DNA from: Chitinophaga solisilvae
Lineage (GTDB): Bacteria > Bacteroidota > Bacteroidia > Chitinophagales > Chitinophagaceae
DNA length: 64,000 nt
NCBI RefSeq assembly: GCF_009928525.1
Contig: NZ_JAABOK010000007.1
Coordinates: 124,001-188,000 of the forward strand
Direction: 5' to 3'
Positions 17,756 to 26,257 of the stretch are shown here, one piece after another; position 1 is the first letter of the stretch, and each line of letters starts with the position of its first letter. A model generated the notes under the pieces. The model had not been told where the DNA came from, made no database searches, and saw nothing but the letters and a program-made list of their open reading frames with translations. A program made the position numbers and the translations under genes.

Positions 17756-18535
17756 TCATGAAAATTTAAAATTACGCTGAATCAGTGCTTCTTTCTCCGT
17801 TTCGTTGGGGTAATTGATTAATACAGCCTTATAAATGCCTTTAAAAACAAAAAGACTTCCGGCTGAAGCCCCAATAATACCAAATTTATTGATTAAATCG
17901 CCAATATCTTTTAAGGAACCTGCTCCACCAAGCACTGTTAGCGGGAGATTGATCGCCTTTCTCACCTTTTCAATCAGATTAATATCGTACCCCTTCATCA
18001 CTCCGTCATGGTCAATGGAATTGATAACAATTTCCCCGGCGCCCAGGTGTTGAAATGCTGCTGCCATTTCTACAGGATTCTTTCCGGTGGCTTTCTGACC
18101 GTTTTTAATATAAATCTCATATCCGCCCAGCATCCGTTTTTTCACATCCATCACAATCACCACGCTCTGGCTTCCCACCTGGTCAGCAATACGCCTTACG
18201 AGAGAGGGATCTTCGATAGCCGCAGCGCTGATGGCCACTTTTTCGACCCCCAGCCCGAAAATACGTTTCGCCTGTTCTACTGTTTTTACTCCTCCGCCGT
18301 AGCATAACGGCATTCGGCATTCAGCAGCCAGGCGGCTGATCATTTTATAATCAGGTTCTCTGTTCTCTGTGGTGGCATCAATATCAAGCACCACAAGTTC
18401 GTCTACCTGTTTCTCATTGAAAATCCGTACCGCATTGATGGGGTCTCCAACATATTTAGCGTTTTTAAAGTTGACAGTTTTTACAAGCCCCTTGTCCTTG
18501 ATCAACAAACAAGGAATAATTCTCGGACGTAACAT
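17756..18535 (-). CDS. wbuZ: HisF-like cyclase subunit of sugar amidotransferase (WbuZ)
   Basis: A 259-residue (beta-alpha)8 barrel of the HisF type: LRPRIIPCLLIKDKGLVKT at the start, DELVVLDIDAT, PLCYGGGVKTVEQAKRIF and VINSIDHDGVMKGYD. In histidine synthesis HisF accepts ammonia from HisH. The copies next to wbpG/wbuX supply ammonia for converting an N-acetyl group to acetamidino on a nucleotide-activated sugar. I place the start at the ATG before LRPRIIP, one base after the hisH-like stop; a 30-residue in-frame extension would run through that gene and is unlikely. No other histidine genes are nearby, which supports the sugar role. Confidence 0.88.
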   Translation of the reverse strand: MLRPRIIPCLLIKDKGLVKTVNFKNAKYVGDPINAVRIFNEKQVDELVVLDIDATTENREPDYKMISRLAAECRMPLCYGGGVKTVEQAKRIFGLGVEKVAISAAAIEDPSLVRRIADQVGSQSVVIVMDVKKRMLGGYEIYIKNGQKATGKNPVEMAAAFQHLGAGEIVINSIDHDGVMKGYDINLIEKVRKAINLPLTVLGGAGSLKDIGDLINKFGIIGASAGSLFVFKGIYKAVLINYPNETEKEALIQRNFKFS

Positions 18536-18536
18536 G

Positions 18537-19151
18537 TTATAAGTTTGCAAAGTTTTTAAGCAACCGGATTCCGTAATGATGACTTTTTTCCGGATGAAAC
18601 TGAACTCCATAGATATTTCCTGCATTTACGGCAGAGGAAAATTCATCCCCGTAGTTGGTGACAGCGAGAATATCCTGATTTCTATGAGCTTTAAAATAGT
18701 AAGAGTGAAGGAAATAAAATTTCGAATTGGTTGTCAGCTCGGTAAAAAGGCCATTATCAGATTTTGGTTGTACGTCATTCCACCCCATATGCGGGAGTTG
18801 CGTTGCCTGATTGATCTGTGCAGGATCAAATTTCCGGACTTCACCATCAATCCACCCGAGTCCGTTGAGTACGCCTTCATCACTCCGGTTTGCCAGCATC
18901 TGCATACCCACGCATATACCCAGAACAGGTACCCGCTGTACCAGCACCTTTTCGTTCAGGCATTCCCGCATCCCGGATTTATTCAATTGCTCCATGGCGT
19001 AATCGAAGGCGCCTACACCTGGTAATATTATTCTGGTAGCATTCTCTAAGGCAGTCGTTGTTGTAGCGATAGTTATCGGGATATTCAGTTGCTTGTAAAC
19101 ATTTTCAAAAGCCCTTATATTACCTACTCCATAATCTATAATCGTTATCAT
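18537..19151 (-). CDS. wbuY: HisH-like glutaminase subunit of sugar amidotransferase (WbuY)
   Basis: A 204-residue class I glutamine amidotransferase. It shows IIDYGVGNIRAFENVY, ILPGVGAFDYAM (oxyanion strand), the nucleophile cysteine in VLGICVGMQML, and the His/Glu pair in GVQFHPEKSH. It releases ammonia from glutamine and channels it to the HisF-like partner encoded one base downstream. Its first codon overlaps the last codon of the WbuX-like gene (ATGA), indicating translational coupling of all three subunits. The full catalytic triad is present, so it should be active. Confidence 0.9.
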   Translation of the reverse strand: MITIIDYGVGNIRAFENVYKQLNIPITIATTTTALENATRIILPGVGAFDYAMEQLNKSGMRECLNEKVLVQRVPVLGICVGMQMLANRSDEGVLNGLGWIDGEVRKFDPAQINQATQLPHMGWNDVQPKSDNGLFTELTTNSKFYFLHSYYFKAHRNQDILAVTNYGDEFSSAVNAGNIYGVQFHPEKSHHYGIRLLKNFANL

Positions 19152-20296
19152 CTGATTAGTTTTTTCTCCATACCCATCATGCGCATACCTTTAGCGCCCA
19201 GATCAAGCAAAAACATGTTATTCTTATAATCCCGGTAAGTTTTGTTTTCACCGGCTTCAATTGCTCTGAGTTCCTGAACCGTAATATCCAGTTTGGTTGC
19301 TATATACTCAAAGTCCTGCATAATTGTTTCATCATCATAAGGCTTGATAGCAATACGTTTCAGCGCCTCGTCCCTTGTTAGCTGCCCGGTAAGGATCAGG
19401 CTGGAAAAATGCGCCCTGCGTTTATCGAATCCGAATTTATTCAGCAGCCAGTATCCTTCATAAAATCTAGTAAAACGGGATTCATAATGTTTATGGGCAT
19501 ACTTCTGCCAGCCGAAACGTTCTACCAGGAAGTTCATGGCATCTTCCTTAATATATGGCATACAGTCAAGTGGCTTTACTACATTTATATTTTTGAAATA
19601 TTTATAATATATTTTATATTTAAAGATGTCGGCGAGCGGAAATGTTTTTAAAGGAATTTTTCCGAATGTGGCATGTATATCTTTTAGCTGACGCAAATCG
19701 GAGGCATGATAATGCCATTCCAAAGGTTCTCTTACACATTCCGTTGAGTAGTTACCACCGTTCAGGATATACCTGAAACCGTGTTTTGCAGCAAAATTAT
19801 AAAGGGCGGCCTGAAAGGCATGATCCTGCGGAGTATCCAGGTGAGCTACCTGCGCTTTAAAGAAAGCCAGCTGCAGGTCTTTCATTTCTTCCCAGTTTAT
19901 TACTTCAGTATGCAGATCCAGGTTAAGTCCATCTACTATTCGTTCTATATTGTTTACAGCCTGCTGAGAGTTCCATCCGGCATCCACATGAAAAATCAGG
20001 GGACGTAGTCCAAAAACTTCTTTTGCAAGATATACCATATAGGAACTGTCTACTCCTCCACTGATACCTATGATGCAGTCATGATCCTGGTTACGGCCTT
20101 CCTGCTTGATCTTTTCAATGGTTTTCCATAACTTCTCCTCTCCCTCTTTATTCGGATGCCAGTTAGGTAAGATGTTCTGTTTGAAATTATGATAATAATC
20201 TGAAATACCATTTTCATCAAAAATAATATTCGAATCGCTGGTATCCATGATCGTTTTTGTACAAATCTGATACGCTCTTGGGTTATTTTCTTTCAT
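19148..20296 (-). CDS. wbuX: N-acetyl sugar amidotransferase (WbuX/WbpG/PseA family)
   Basis: A 382-residue PP-loop ATPase. The adenylation motif is CIIGISGGVDSSYMVYLA; an early YQICTKTIMDTSD resembles the Cys-rich start of the family but retains only one cysteine of the usual C-x-x-C. A conserved MPYIKEDAMNFLVERFGW stretch and the basic YESRFTRFYE follow. WbpG in Pseudomonas and WbuX in E. coli act with HisH/HisF-like partners to turn an acetamido into an acetamidino group on a nucleotide sugar. It is directly coupled to the HisH-like gene. A 129-base gap separates it from the upstream transferase gene. The missing second cysteine may affect zinc binding. Confidence 0.9.
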   Translation of the reverse strand: MKENNPRAYQICTKTIMDTSDSNIIFDENGISDYYHNFKQNILPNWHPNKEGEEKLWKTIEKIKQEGRNQDHDCIIGISGGVDSSYMVYLAKEVFGLRPLIFHVDAGWNSQQAVNNIERIVDGLNLDLHTEVINWEEMKDLQLAFFKAQVAHLDTPQDHAFQAALYNFAAKHGFRYILNGGNYSTECVREPLEWHYHASDLRQLKDIHATFGKIPLKTFPLADIFKYKIYYKYFKNINVVKPLDCMPYIKEDAMNFLVERFGWQKYAHKHYESRFTRFYEGYWLLNKFGFDKRRAHFSSLILTGQLTRDEALKRIAIKPYDDETIMQDFEYIATKLDITVQELRAIEAGENKTYRDYKNNMFLLDLGAKGMRMMGMEKKLIR

Positions 20297-20425
20297 TTAT
20301 ATATTATGTATTTTATTTATCACAAATAAGGCATTATCATTTCAAGTGAACTTGAAAACAAGTTTTAGGCTCTTACTTGTACAAAATTGCTCATCAAAGC
20401 ATAATACCTAATATATAGACGCAGA

Positions 20426-21271
20426 TTAATAGAAAACCCCCCTTACATACTTCCGGTAAATTTTATGATAGTCCCTGGTGATTTCCCAAAGTTTCCGTCC
20501 GGGAAGTTTATCCATAGTGGCATGATCATGATGGTTGACCTTAATTGATGGTTCATAAAATATCCGCAAGTTCTTTTCCTCTAGTTGTTTGGTAAGGAAA
20601 AACTCTTCTCCCATCAGGAAAGTGGGAGCCCATAAACTATCAAAATGTTTGAAAAAAAGAGGGCCAAGCAGGTAACAAGCTCCATATCCCTGGTAAATAG
20701 GTTGTGCCGTCTCATGCTGTGTAAAATCCTTACGGCGGGTGAACTTTCTGGTTATCATGGCAAGCCAGCCTATCATGACAGACATGGCATAGCTAGAGAA
20801 ATAAATATCCCAGATGAATTCCCTTGTTCTGGAAATCCCATGCAATACATGAGGGTTCTGATGCTCCCCATCCAGCGTAATCAGATCCGGAGAGATAACA
20901 GGGTATGCTTCAAACAATGGCAGTTTATTTTGTACTGCCTGTGAAAAGTCCGGAGGAAATACAAGGTCATTATTACCAATCACAATATATTCCAGATTCC
21001 TATACTGATTCCTCAGGTAGGCAATTCCGACATTAAGGCCCTTGAAGTATCCTACGTTATCTTCATTCAGTATCAGGTGCACGGCAGGATAATCCTTTTT
21101 TATTTCCTTTAATTTATCTACATCTTCCGCTTTCGATTTATTATCTACAATTACAATATACAGATGAGAATCATTGTTAAGTAATATGGAATGAACGGCC
21201 TGTCTGGTATAATGAGAGTTATTGTAATTTGTAAATACAAATCCTATTTCCATACTCTTTAGATTTTTCAT
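20426..21271 (-). CDS. glycosyltransferase family 2
   Basis: A 281-residue GT-A transferase. N-terminal IGFVFTNYNNSHYTRQAVHS and VIVDNKSKAEDVDKL give the nucleotide-binding strand order. LNEDNVGYFKGLNVGI and the metal-binding IGNNDLVFPPDF follow. A hydrophobic segment (YAMSVMIGWLAMI, about residues 165-180) may associate with the membrane, and the C-terminal MGEEFFLTKQL plus HHDHATMDKL correspond to the acceptor side. It resembles rhamnosyl- or fucosyltransferase-like WbbL proteins. Donor and acceptor cannot be assigned. It should add one sugar to the lipid-linked repeat. Confidence 0.85.
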   Translation of the reverse strand: MKNLKSMEIGFVFTNYNNSHYTRQAVHSILLNNDSHLYIVIVDNKSKAEDVDKLKEIKKDYPAVHLILNEDNVGYFKGLNVGIAYLRNQYRNLEYIVIGNNDLVFPPDFSQAVQNKLPLFEAYPVISPDLITLDGEHQNPHVLHGISRTREFIWDIYFSSYAMSVMIGWLAMITRKFTRRKDFTQHETAQPIYQGYGACYLLGPLFFKHFDSLWAPTFLMGEEFFLTKQLEEKNLRIFYEPSIKVNHHDHATMDKLPGRKLWEITRDYHKIYRKYVRGVFY

Positions 21272-21332
21272 TTTATATAATACGTTAAAAATTCACATGT
21301 GTCCAGTTAGCGCCTGGTTAATGTATTACAGG

Positions 21333-22526
21333 CTACTTTCTTTCCAGCCCGTAAAGATCAATGTATTTTGCATTTAATATTTTACGCGAATAAAAGGAAA
21401 CAGCCCTGGATGCAATATCTTTCCTTACATCATCCGGTAATGGCATAGCTGTTTCCATACCGGATTCAGCGACATAGTTCCCGATTGCCTGTGAGAACTC
21501 CCTGGCTTGATCTACGGTATCATTCATTATTACCGGAAGACCTGTCAGACAGTATTCTCCATGCTTTGTGGGAGATGCTACAAAATTCAGCTGCTTTGCC
21601 TCCCGGATTAAAAAAGCAAAATCCGCCAGATTGTAGTAGGCATTCATTTTATCAAAACTGACACTGGTAATAATAAATCTGTCCTGTATCAGGTCTTTGA
21701 AGTAGTCACGCGCCTTATCTGGTTCTGAAGTCGCAATAATAATGACATTATTCTCCTTTTGCAACAGACCTTTATATACTTTATACTGATCAGCCAGTGA
21801 CTGGTATGCGATCATACTTCCGGAGTAAAGGTATACTACCTGGTTATCCTTAATATTCAATTCCTGGCGCATACCAGCCCTCAATACAGGATCAAAGAAA
21901 AATTTCTGTTCAGAAACCGGGCATGGAATGATATGGTAACGTTTTGTTCTCAATTTATCTTGGAACAAGGCATGCAGGGCACGGCTTACGAATATAGCCC
22001 CATAACTGAATTTTGTGTTTATATATGCAGAAAGCCTGCTGAAAGGAACCAGGTATACATTACCGATTCTTCTTACCAGTTTGCCTTTTCTTGATAAACT
22101 GTCTTTTAACTCATCCACAGCATCCCCCCGGCAATCCCAGTAAACGGGTAACCTATGAAATGGTTTTGCAAGTATGCAGAGAAAAGCAGTATAATCAGCC
22201 CGGGCATGAATGAAGTCATATTTCCTGCGGTGTTTCGTCAGAAAACTGATCAACAGTACCAGGTTATAGACAGAGGAAAACGGCATGTAAATATTTGCAG
22301 CTTTCTTCAGGGTAATTTTTATATTCGGATGTTTCTCAATAGTCTTCTGCAGGTTTTTCTGTGACAATTCCCAGGATTTCTCAAAAGTATCATAGGACAG
22401 GATATCAATAGTAAGGTTAAAGTTTGCCATGTCCTTAACATGTTCCAGTACCTGGGAGTTAAAAATGGTAGAGCCCACGCCTTCATGCAAAATAAATAGT
22501 GCTCTTCGTTGCTGATTTTTCATCAT
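21333..22526 (-). CDS. glycosyltransferase, GT-B fold (group 1/GT4-like)
   Basis: A 397-residue protein beginning ALFILHEGVGSTIFNSQVLEH, with YDFIHARADYTAFLCILA (acceptor domain) and a C-terminal donor domain: VVYLYSGSMIAYQSL, ADFAFLIREAKQLNF, and SPTKHGEYCLTGLPVIMND in place of the usual E-x7-E region. There is no membrane segment. It is diverged from standard GT4 enzymes but the fold order is clear. It lies between the GT2 gene and the polymerase gene, with short gaps on both sides, and probably adds a repeat-unit sugar at the cytoplasmic face. Confidence 0.8.
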   Translation of the reverse strand: MMKNQQRRALFILHEGVGSTIFNSQVLEHVKDMANFNLTIDILSYDTFEKSWELSQKNLQKTIEKHPNIKITLKKAANIYMPFSSVYNLVLLISFLTKHRRKYDFIHARADYTAFLCILAKPFHRLPVYWDCRGDAVDELKDSLSRKGKLVRRIGNVYLVPFSRLSAYINTKFSYGAIFVSRALHALFQDKLRTKRYHIIPCPVSEQKFFFDPVLRAGMRQELNIKDNQVVYLYSGSMIAYQSLADQYKVYKGLLQKENNVIIIATSEPDKARDYFKDLIQDRFIITSVSFDKMNAYYNLADFAFLIREAKQLNFVASPTKHGEYCLTGLPVIMNDTVDQAREFSQAIGNYVAESGMETAMPLPDDVRKDIASRAVSFYSRKILNAKYIDLYGLERK

Positions 22527-22564
22527 TATCTTATGATTACATATTTAATACTATCTACAACCTA

Positions 22565-23737
22565 TTATGCAGCTAACAGCTGTGGGGGTTCTGAACCACG
22601 GGATCCATGATAATATATCAATGTATTCCCCCTCGCATAAATTGACAGATACAATAGTATATAGAGATTGTTATTGCCTGGAATGTCTCCGCTGGGTAAA
22701 CTCGACAGGAAATAGAAAAAACAAAGGAATGTAATAATGTTAGGCTGAAATTTTTTAAAGAATATGCCCATTACAACTATAAATATCAATACTCCAATAA
22801 TACCATTCTCAATAAAAAGTTCTAAGAAAACATTATGGGGATATTGTACAACATCCTTTCCGAAAAAAGAAATAGAATAAGATCCGATTCCGTTTCCCTT
22901 TAGATAATCGAACTTCAGACTGGAGAAAAGGCCTACCAGATTTACACGCTCGCTTAATGAATAAAAATTGGTTTCAAAAAGATAACCACCCACGAACTTA
23001 AATCCGATCAGTATCAGTAATACTATCAGGGTTAAAATCAAAATAATTTTCTTCTTGGAAACAAGATAACTCTTTATAAAGCAATAAGTAATAATCACTG
23101 CCAGCAAAGGGCCACGGGAACCGCCCGCAAACATCAGAAACAAGGCGATCAAGATAGAGGAAAAGTATAAAACCACATTCTTGTTGGTTGGCTTTTCACA
23201 ATACAGCAACACGATCATTAACATGCCTATGAATCGGGAAAACCATATTGGATTATTTAACCCAGGAATACTGTAACGGCCAGTCTCATCTCTCACCCTG
23301 AATAACAAAAAGGCAAAAAAAGCGAACCAGATCAGACAATATGAATACAGCAGGAACTTCTTCTCCAGATCAAGCAGATTAATCTGTTTCTTTTCAGAAG
23401 ACAGAAAAAAAAGTTCTATCATAAAAATGGGAAGAACAGTATTATATACAATGGAAATGAATTTCTCTTTAGAAGCAATGACTGAATTTGTATAGGAAAT
23501 ACTCCCTAATATCCATAAGAAAAGTAATGCCATTACTATTTTCAGCCAGTCTGCCGAAAATGTAAACAACCTGTTTACCAGCAATGTACCAATGATGGTA
23601 AAAATCACAATTATAGCCAGATAGGAAGGAACAGGTATTCCAATCATTGCAAAAACAAATGAAAAGAACACCGGAAACAATATCACTAAGGCACAAAGGT
23701 TATTGAATGTTGCCGACCTTTGGATGGTATACCCCAT
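22565..23737 (-). CDS. O-antigen/exopolysaccharide polymerase or ligase (Wzy/WaaL-like)
   Basis: A 390-residue integral membrane protein with about ten to eleven hydrophobic segments and short loops. It has a larger periplasmic loop in the second half containing KGNGIGSYSISFFGKDVVQYPHN, followed by HNVFLELFIENGIIG. This arrangement, with a conserved H-N before a helix, is typical of the Wzy_C/O-antigen ligase superfamily. In a locus with Wzx, Wzz and an SLBB exporter it is best read as the Wzy polymerase that joins repeat units on the periplasmic side. Ligase function is the alternative. Confidence 0.8.
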   Translation of the reverse strand: MGYTIQRSATFNNLCALVILFPVFFSFVFAMIGIPVPSYLAIIVIFTIIGTLLVNRLFTFSADWLKIVMALLFLWILGSISYTNSVIASKEKFISIVYNTVLPIFMIELFFLSSEKKQINLLDLEKKFLLYSYCLIWFAFFAFLLFRVRDETGRYSIPGLNNPIWFSRFIGMLMIVLLYCEKPTNKNVVLYFSSILIALFLMFAGGSRGPLLAVIITYCFIKSYLVSKKKIILILTLIVLLILIGFKFVGGYLFETNFYSLSERVNLVGLFSSLKFDYLKGNGIGSYSISFFGKDVVQYPHNVFLELFIENGIIGVLIFIVVMGIFFKKFQPNIITFLCFFYFLSSLPSGDIPGNNNLYILLYLSIYARGNTLIYYHGSRGSEPPQLLAA

Positions 23738-23781
23738 AATTGCAAAAAGTAAATTTAAAACATAAATACAACCAATATGGA

Positions 23782-25218
23782 TTAGTACACATAAGAGTTC
23801 AACTTCCCGTTACATGTATATAATATAAGCTGGTGGCCTGAATTCAATGCAATACTCTTCCTTGATTTCCCGTTCAGTATATTGATTGTTGCCTTACTGG
23901 CATTATAATTTGAGTATACAAAAAAATAATCCTTCCCAACTTTATTGGCATCAACGGTAAAGACGTTAGTATTGCCGTTAATGGCTATAAAGTGATTTTC
24001 ACCTGTCTCATCTGATATTTTTTCTGAAGCTGGTAATGCTGACCGCTGAAACATTTTTCCATCATTGACTTTAAAGTCTGCCACATTATCCTGATTCAGG
24101 TTTACATCACTTACAGTGGCCGCTGCATTTACATCAAAATAGCTATTGTTCTTTCCATACTTCTGTGCTTTTGTTCTGAAGAAATTATTACCTGAAATCT
24201 TCAGGTTCTGCGCATCTTTCAACTGAATTTTATCTGTGACAATAGATTCCAGAATATCATTATCCTGGATGGAAGCATCCTTAATACGAAGATTACCGCC
24301 ACCATCTGTATTTACACCTATATAACTTTTCTGAATCACATTTGACTTCACAACAATGGAGCTGATAGGAAAATCGCCTCTCACCAGGGAAACACCTGCA
24401 GCAGTATTATCTGAAAGGAAATTTTCGGTTACCGTTACATTGGATCGCTGTACCTTTATCCCCCGTCTGCCATGCTTATAGCAGATGTTATGCTTTACAA
24501 GAATAGGCTTCAGGGCTGTCTGGTTATAGTAACCGGTAATCCCTGTAGCGGTTGCACCGATCTGAATACCGTCCCCATCATCATTACCGTTCGGATTATT
24601 ATTGTAAATGATATTACAGCTGATAGTTCCTCCTTCCATAGAATGTATCCCTATACCGTCTGAAGGCAGTGTAGCATCTCCGTTATTATAAATCCTGTTA
24701 CCGCTGATGGTGCCATTTACTACCCATGCAATCAGAATTCCGCTGTACTTGCAATTGGATATATCACAGTTAGTTATTGTGCAATTCTTTGAATAGTATA
24801 CCCCTATACCATGACCATTCTTTTCCTGTTGTTTATTCCCGATAAGAGTCAGACCTGATATACTGAGCGTATCTGTGTAATAGAATGTCAGCAGGTTGCC
24901 TGTTCCTCTGGAGAAGCTTTTAAGCCTGGCGCCATTTCCGATAATGGTCAACCGCTGATACACATTGCTCCGGGTACCGGTTAAGGCTATTGTGTCAATT
25001 GCATAGGTTTTTCCTGATTCGAACACAACCGTACCATTTTGGGAAGCTGCCGTGCGGAAAGCTTCTGCAATTGCACGGCTGTCATCAGTACGACCATTTC
25101 CGGCTGCACCAAAATCTTTCACGGCAAAAGTATTTTTGTTTATCTGCCGGGCATCTGCAGATATTGTCAATATCAATAACCCCAAAAGTATGTTCCACAG
25201 AGACACTATTTTTGTCAT
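23782..25218 (-). CDS. secreted right-handed parallel beta-helix protein (pectate-lyase/GH28-like fold)
   Basis: A 478-residue protein with a signal peptide (MTKIVSLWNILLGLLILTI, cleavage near ADA). It starts with the pectate-lyase superfamily signature FAVKDFGAAGNGRTDDSRAI, followed by many beta-helix rungs (repeated I-x-x-N/D-x-I patterns, for example ITNCDISNCKYSGILI and ITNCDI-like turns), and a small C-terminal beta domain. I place the start at the ATG before the signal peptide; the in-frame extension upstream would overlap the next gene. Within polysaccharide loci such proteins are often lyases, epimerases or depolymerases that trim or modify the polymer in the periplasm. Catalytic residues could not be identified. 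Confidence 0.8.
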   Translation of the reverse strand: MTKIVSLWNILLGLLILTISADARQINKNTFAVKDFGAAGNGRTDDSRAIAEAFRTAASQNGTVVFESGKTYAIDTIALTGTRSNVYQRLTIIGNGARLKSFSRGTGNLLTFYYTDTLSISGLTLIGNKQQEKNGHGIGVYYSKNCTITNCDISNCKYSGILIAWVVNGTISGNRIYNNGDATLPSDGIGIHSMEGGTISCNIIYNNNPNGNDDGDGIQIGATATGITGYYNQTALKPILVKHNICYKHGRRGIKVQRSNVTVTENFLSDNTAAGVSLVRGDFPISSIVVKSNVIQKSYIGVNTDGGGNLRIKDASIQDNDILESIVTDKIQLKDAQNLKISGNNFFRTKAQKYGKNNSYFDVNAAATVSDVNLNQDNVADFKVNDGKMFQRSALPASEKISDETGENHFIAINGNTNVFTVDANKVGKDYFFVYSNYNASKATINILNGKSRKSIALNSGHQLILYTCNGKLNSYVY

Positions 25219-25294
25219 AATGTTATTTTTTAAAGACAATCTTAAATGATTTCCGACATAACCAATCTTTAAGCCGATTAACCGTTTATTTATT

Positions 25295-26257
25295 CTATCT
25301 GGAAACAAAATTCCTGATTTTTTCCAAAGCATTCAAGAACTTTTCACATAACAATATAAAATAATATTTAATATTTTTCTGTTTGCTAGTTATTGCTTCC
25401 AGCTTTACTTTATTAATATAATACCGTGCCGGTACTGCAAAATTCAGAAAGGAATTTCTGATATTATATTTCCGGATATAATGAAGTCTCATTTCATACA
25501 TGGATACAACAAACGCTAGGTGTTCACGGGGAGATTTTTTATTACTGGCAGAACCGGCCACTACCCTGTATACAGTTGTTACTTCATTCATATAGCCTAT
25601 CTCTGCTCTACGTGCCAGCTCCAGCCATAATGGTGTATCCGCCATCCGAAAATCACGGATATCATTAAAAAACTCTGCCCTGAAGGAATCGAAAATTTCC
25701 CTTCTAAACATAGCAGTTGCTGTTCTTACCTTATACCTGAATTCCAGTAACCGGGCAATAACCTGTTCTCTTCCAATCCCTTCCAGTTGCAGACCTGCAT
25801 TCCCGTTTCTTCTCAACTCACCAGTATCTTCATACTTTATATCGCAGTCAGAATGTACCAATCCAACTGAGGGGTTACTTTCCAGAAAATCGAACTGCCG
25901 CTGTAACTTCTCCGGATTACTCCAGTAATCATCTCCTTCGCAGAGAGCAATATATGTTCCTGAACACTGGGATAATACGAAGATGAAATTATTCATTACT
26001 CCAAGATTTTTCTTGTGAGAAAAATACCTGATACGTTCAGCGGCAGCAGGATGTTCATGAATGAATTGTTGCACGACCTCATCCGTATTGTCCGGAGAGC
26101 AGTCATTGGAGATAATCAGCTCAAATTCCAGTCCGGTATGCTGGTCAATAATCCCCTGGATTGCATCCAGAATATATCGGGCATGATTATACGTAATCAT
26201 ACAGATACTTACCTGCACTTTCCCATTATTTGTTTCTGCTGGCTGCTGCATGTTCAT
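25295..26257 (-). CDS. glycosyltransferase family 2
   Basis: A 320-residue GT-A transferase. VSICMITYNHARYILDAIQG, LIISNDCSPDNTDEVVQQF, and YIALCEGDDYWSNPEKLQRQ (the DxD-like metal site is EGDDYW) place it with GT2 enzymes of the WcaA/SpsA group. A SDCDIKYEDTGE stretch and a C-terminal basic helix follow. Its start codon lies 32 bases inside the end of the aminotransferase gene, so translation is probably coupled; a second ATG six bases on is also possible. The specificity is unknown. Confidence 0.85.
   Translation of the reverse strand: MNMQQPAETNNGKVQVSICMITYNHARYILDAIQGIIDQHTGLEFELIISNDCSPDNTDEVVQQFIHEHPAAAERIRYFSHKKNLGVMNNFIFVLSQCSGTYIALCEGDDYWSNPEKLQRQFDFLESNPSVGLVHSDCDIKYEDTGELRRNGNAGLQLEGIGREQVIARLLEFRYKVRTATAMFRREIFDSFRAEFFNDIRDFRMADTPLWLELARRAEIGYMNEVTTVYRVVAGSASNKKSPREHLAFVVSMYEMRLHYIRKYNIRNSFLNFAVPARYYINKVKLEAITSKQKNIKYYFILLCEKFLNALEKIRNFVSR

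Noticed and set aside
17756..18625. A longer HisF-like protein with a 30-residue N-terminal extension
   Set aside because: The extension would lie within the HisH-like gene; the family start LRPRIIP has its own ATG.
23782..25332. A longer beta-helix protein with a 38-residue leader
   Set aside because: The leader is not a signal peptide and overlaps the adjacent glycosyltransferase gene; the internal ATG gives a clear signal peptide.
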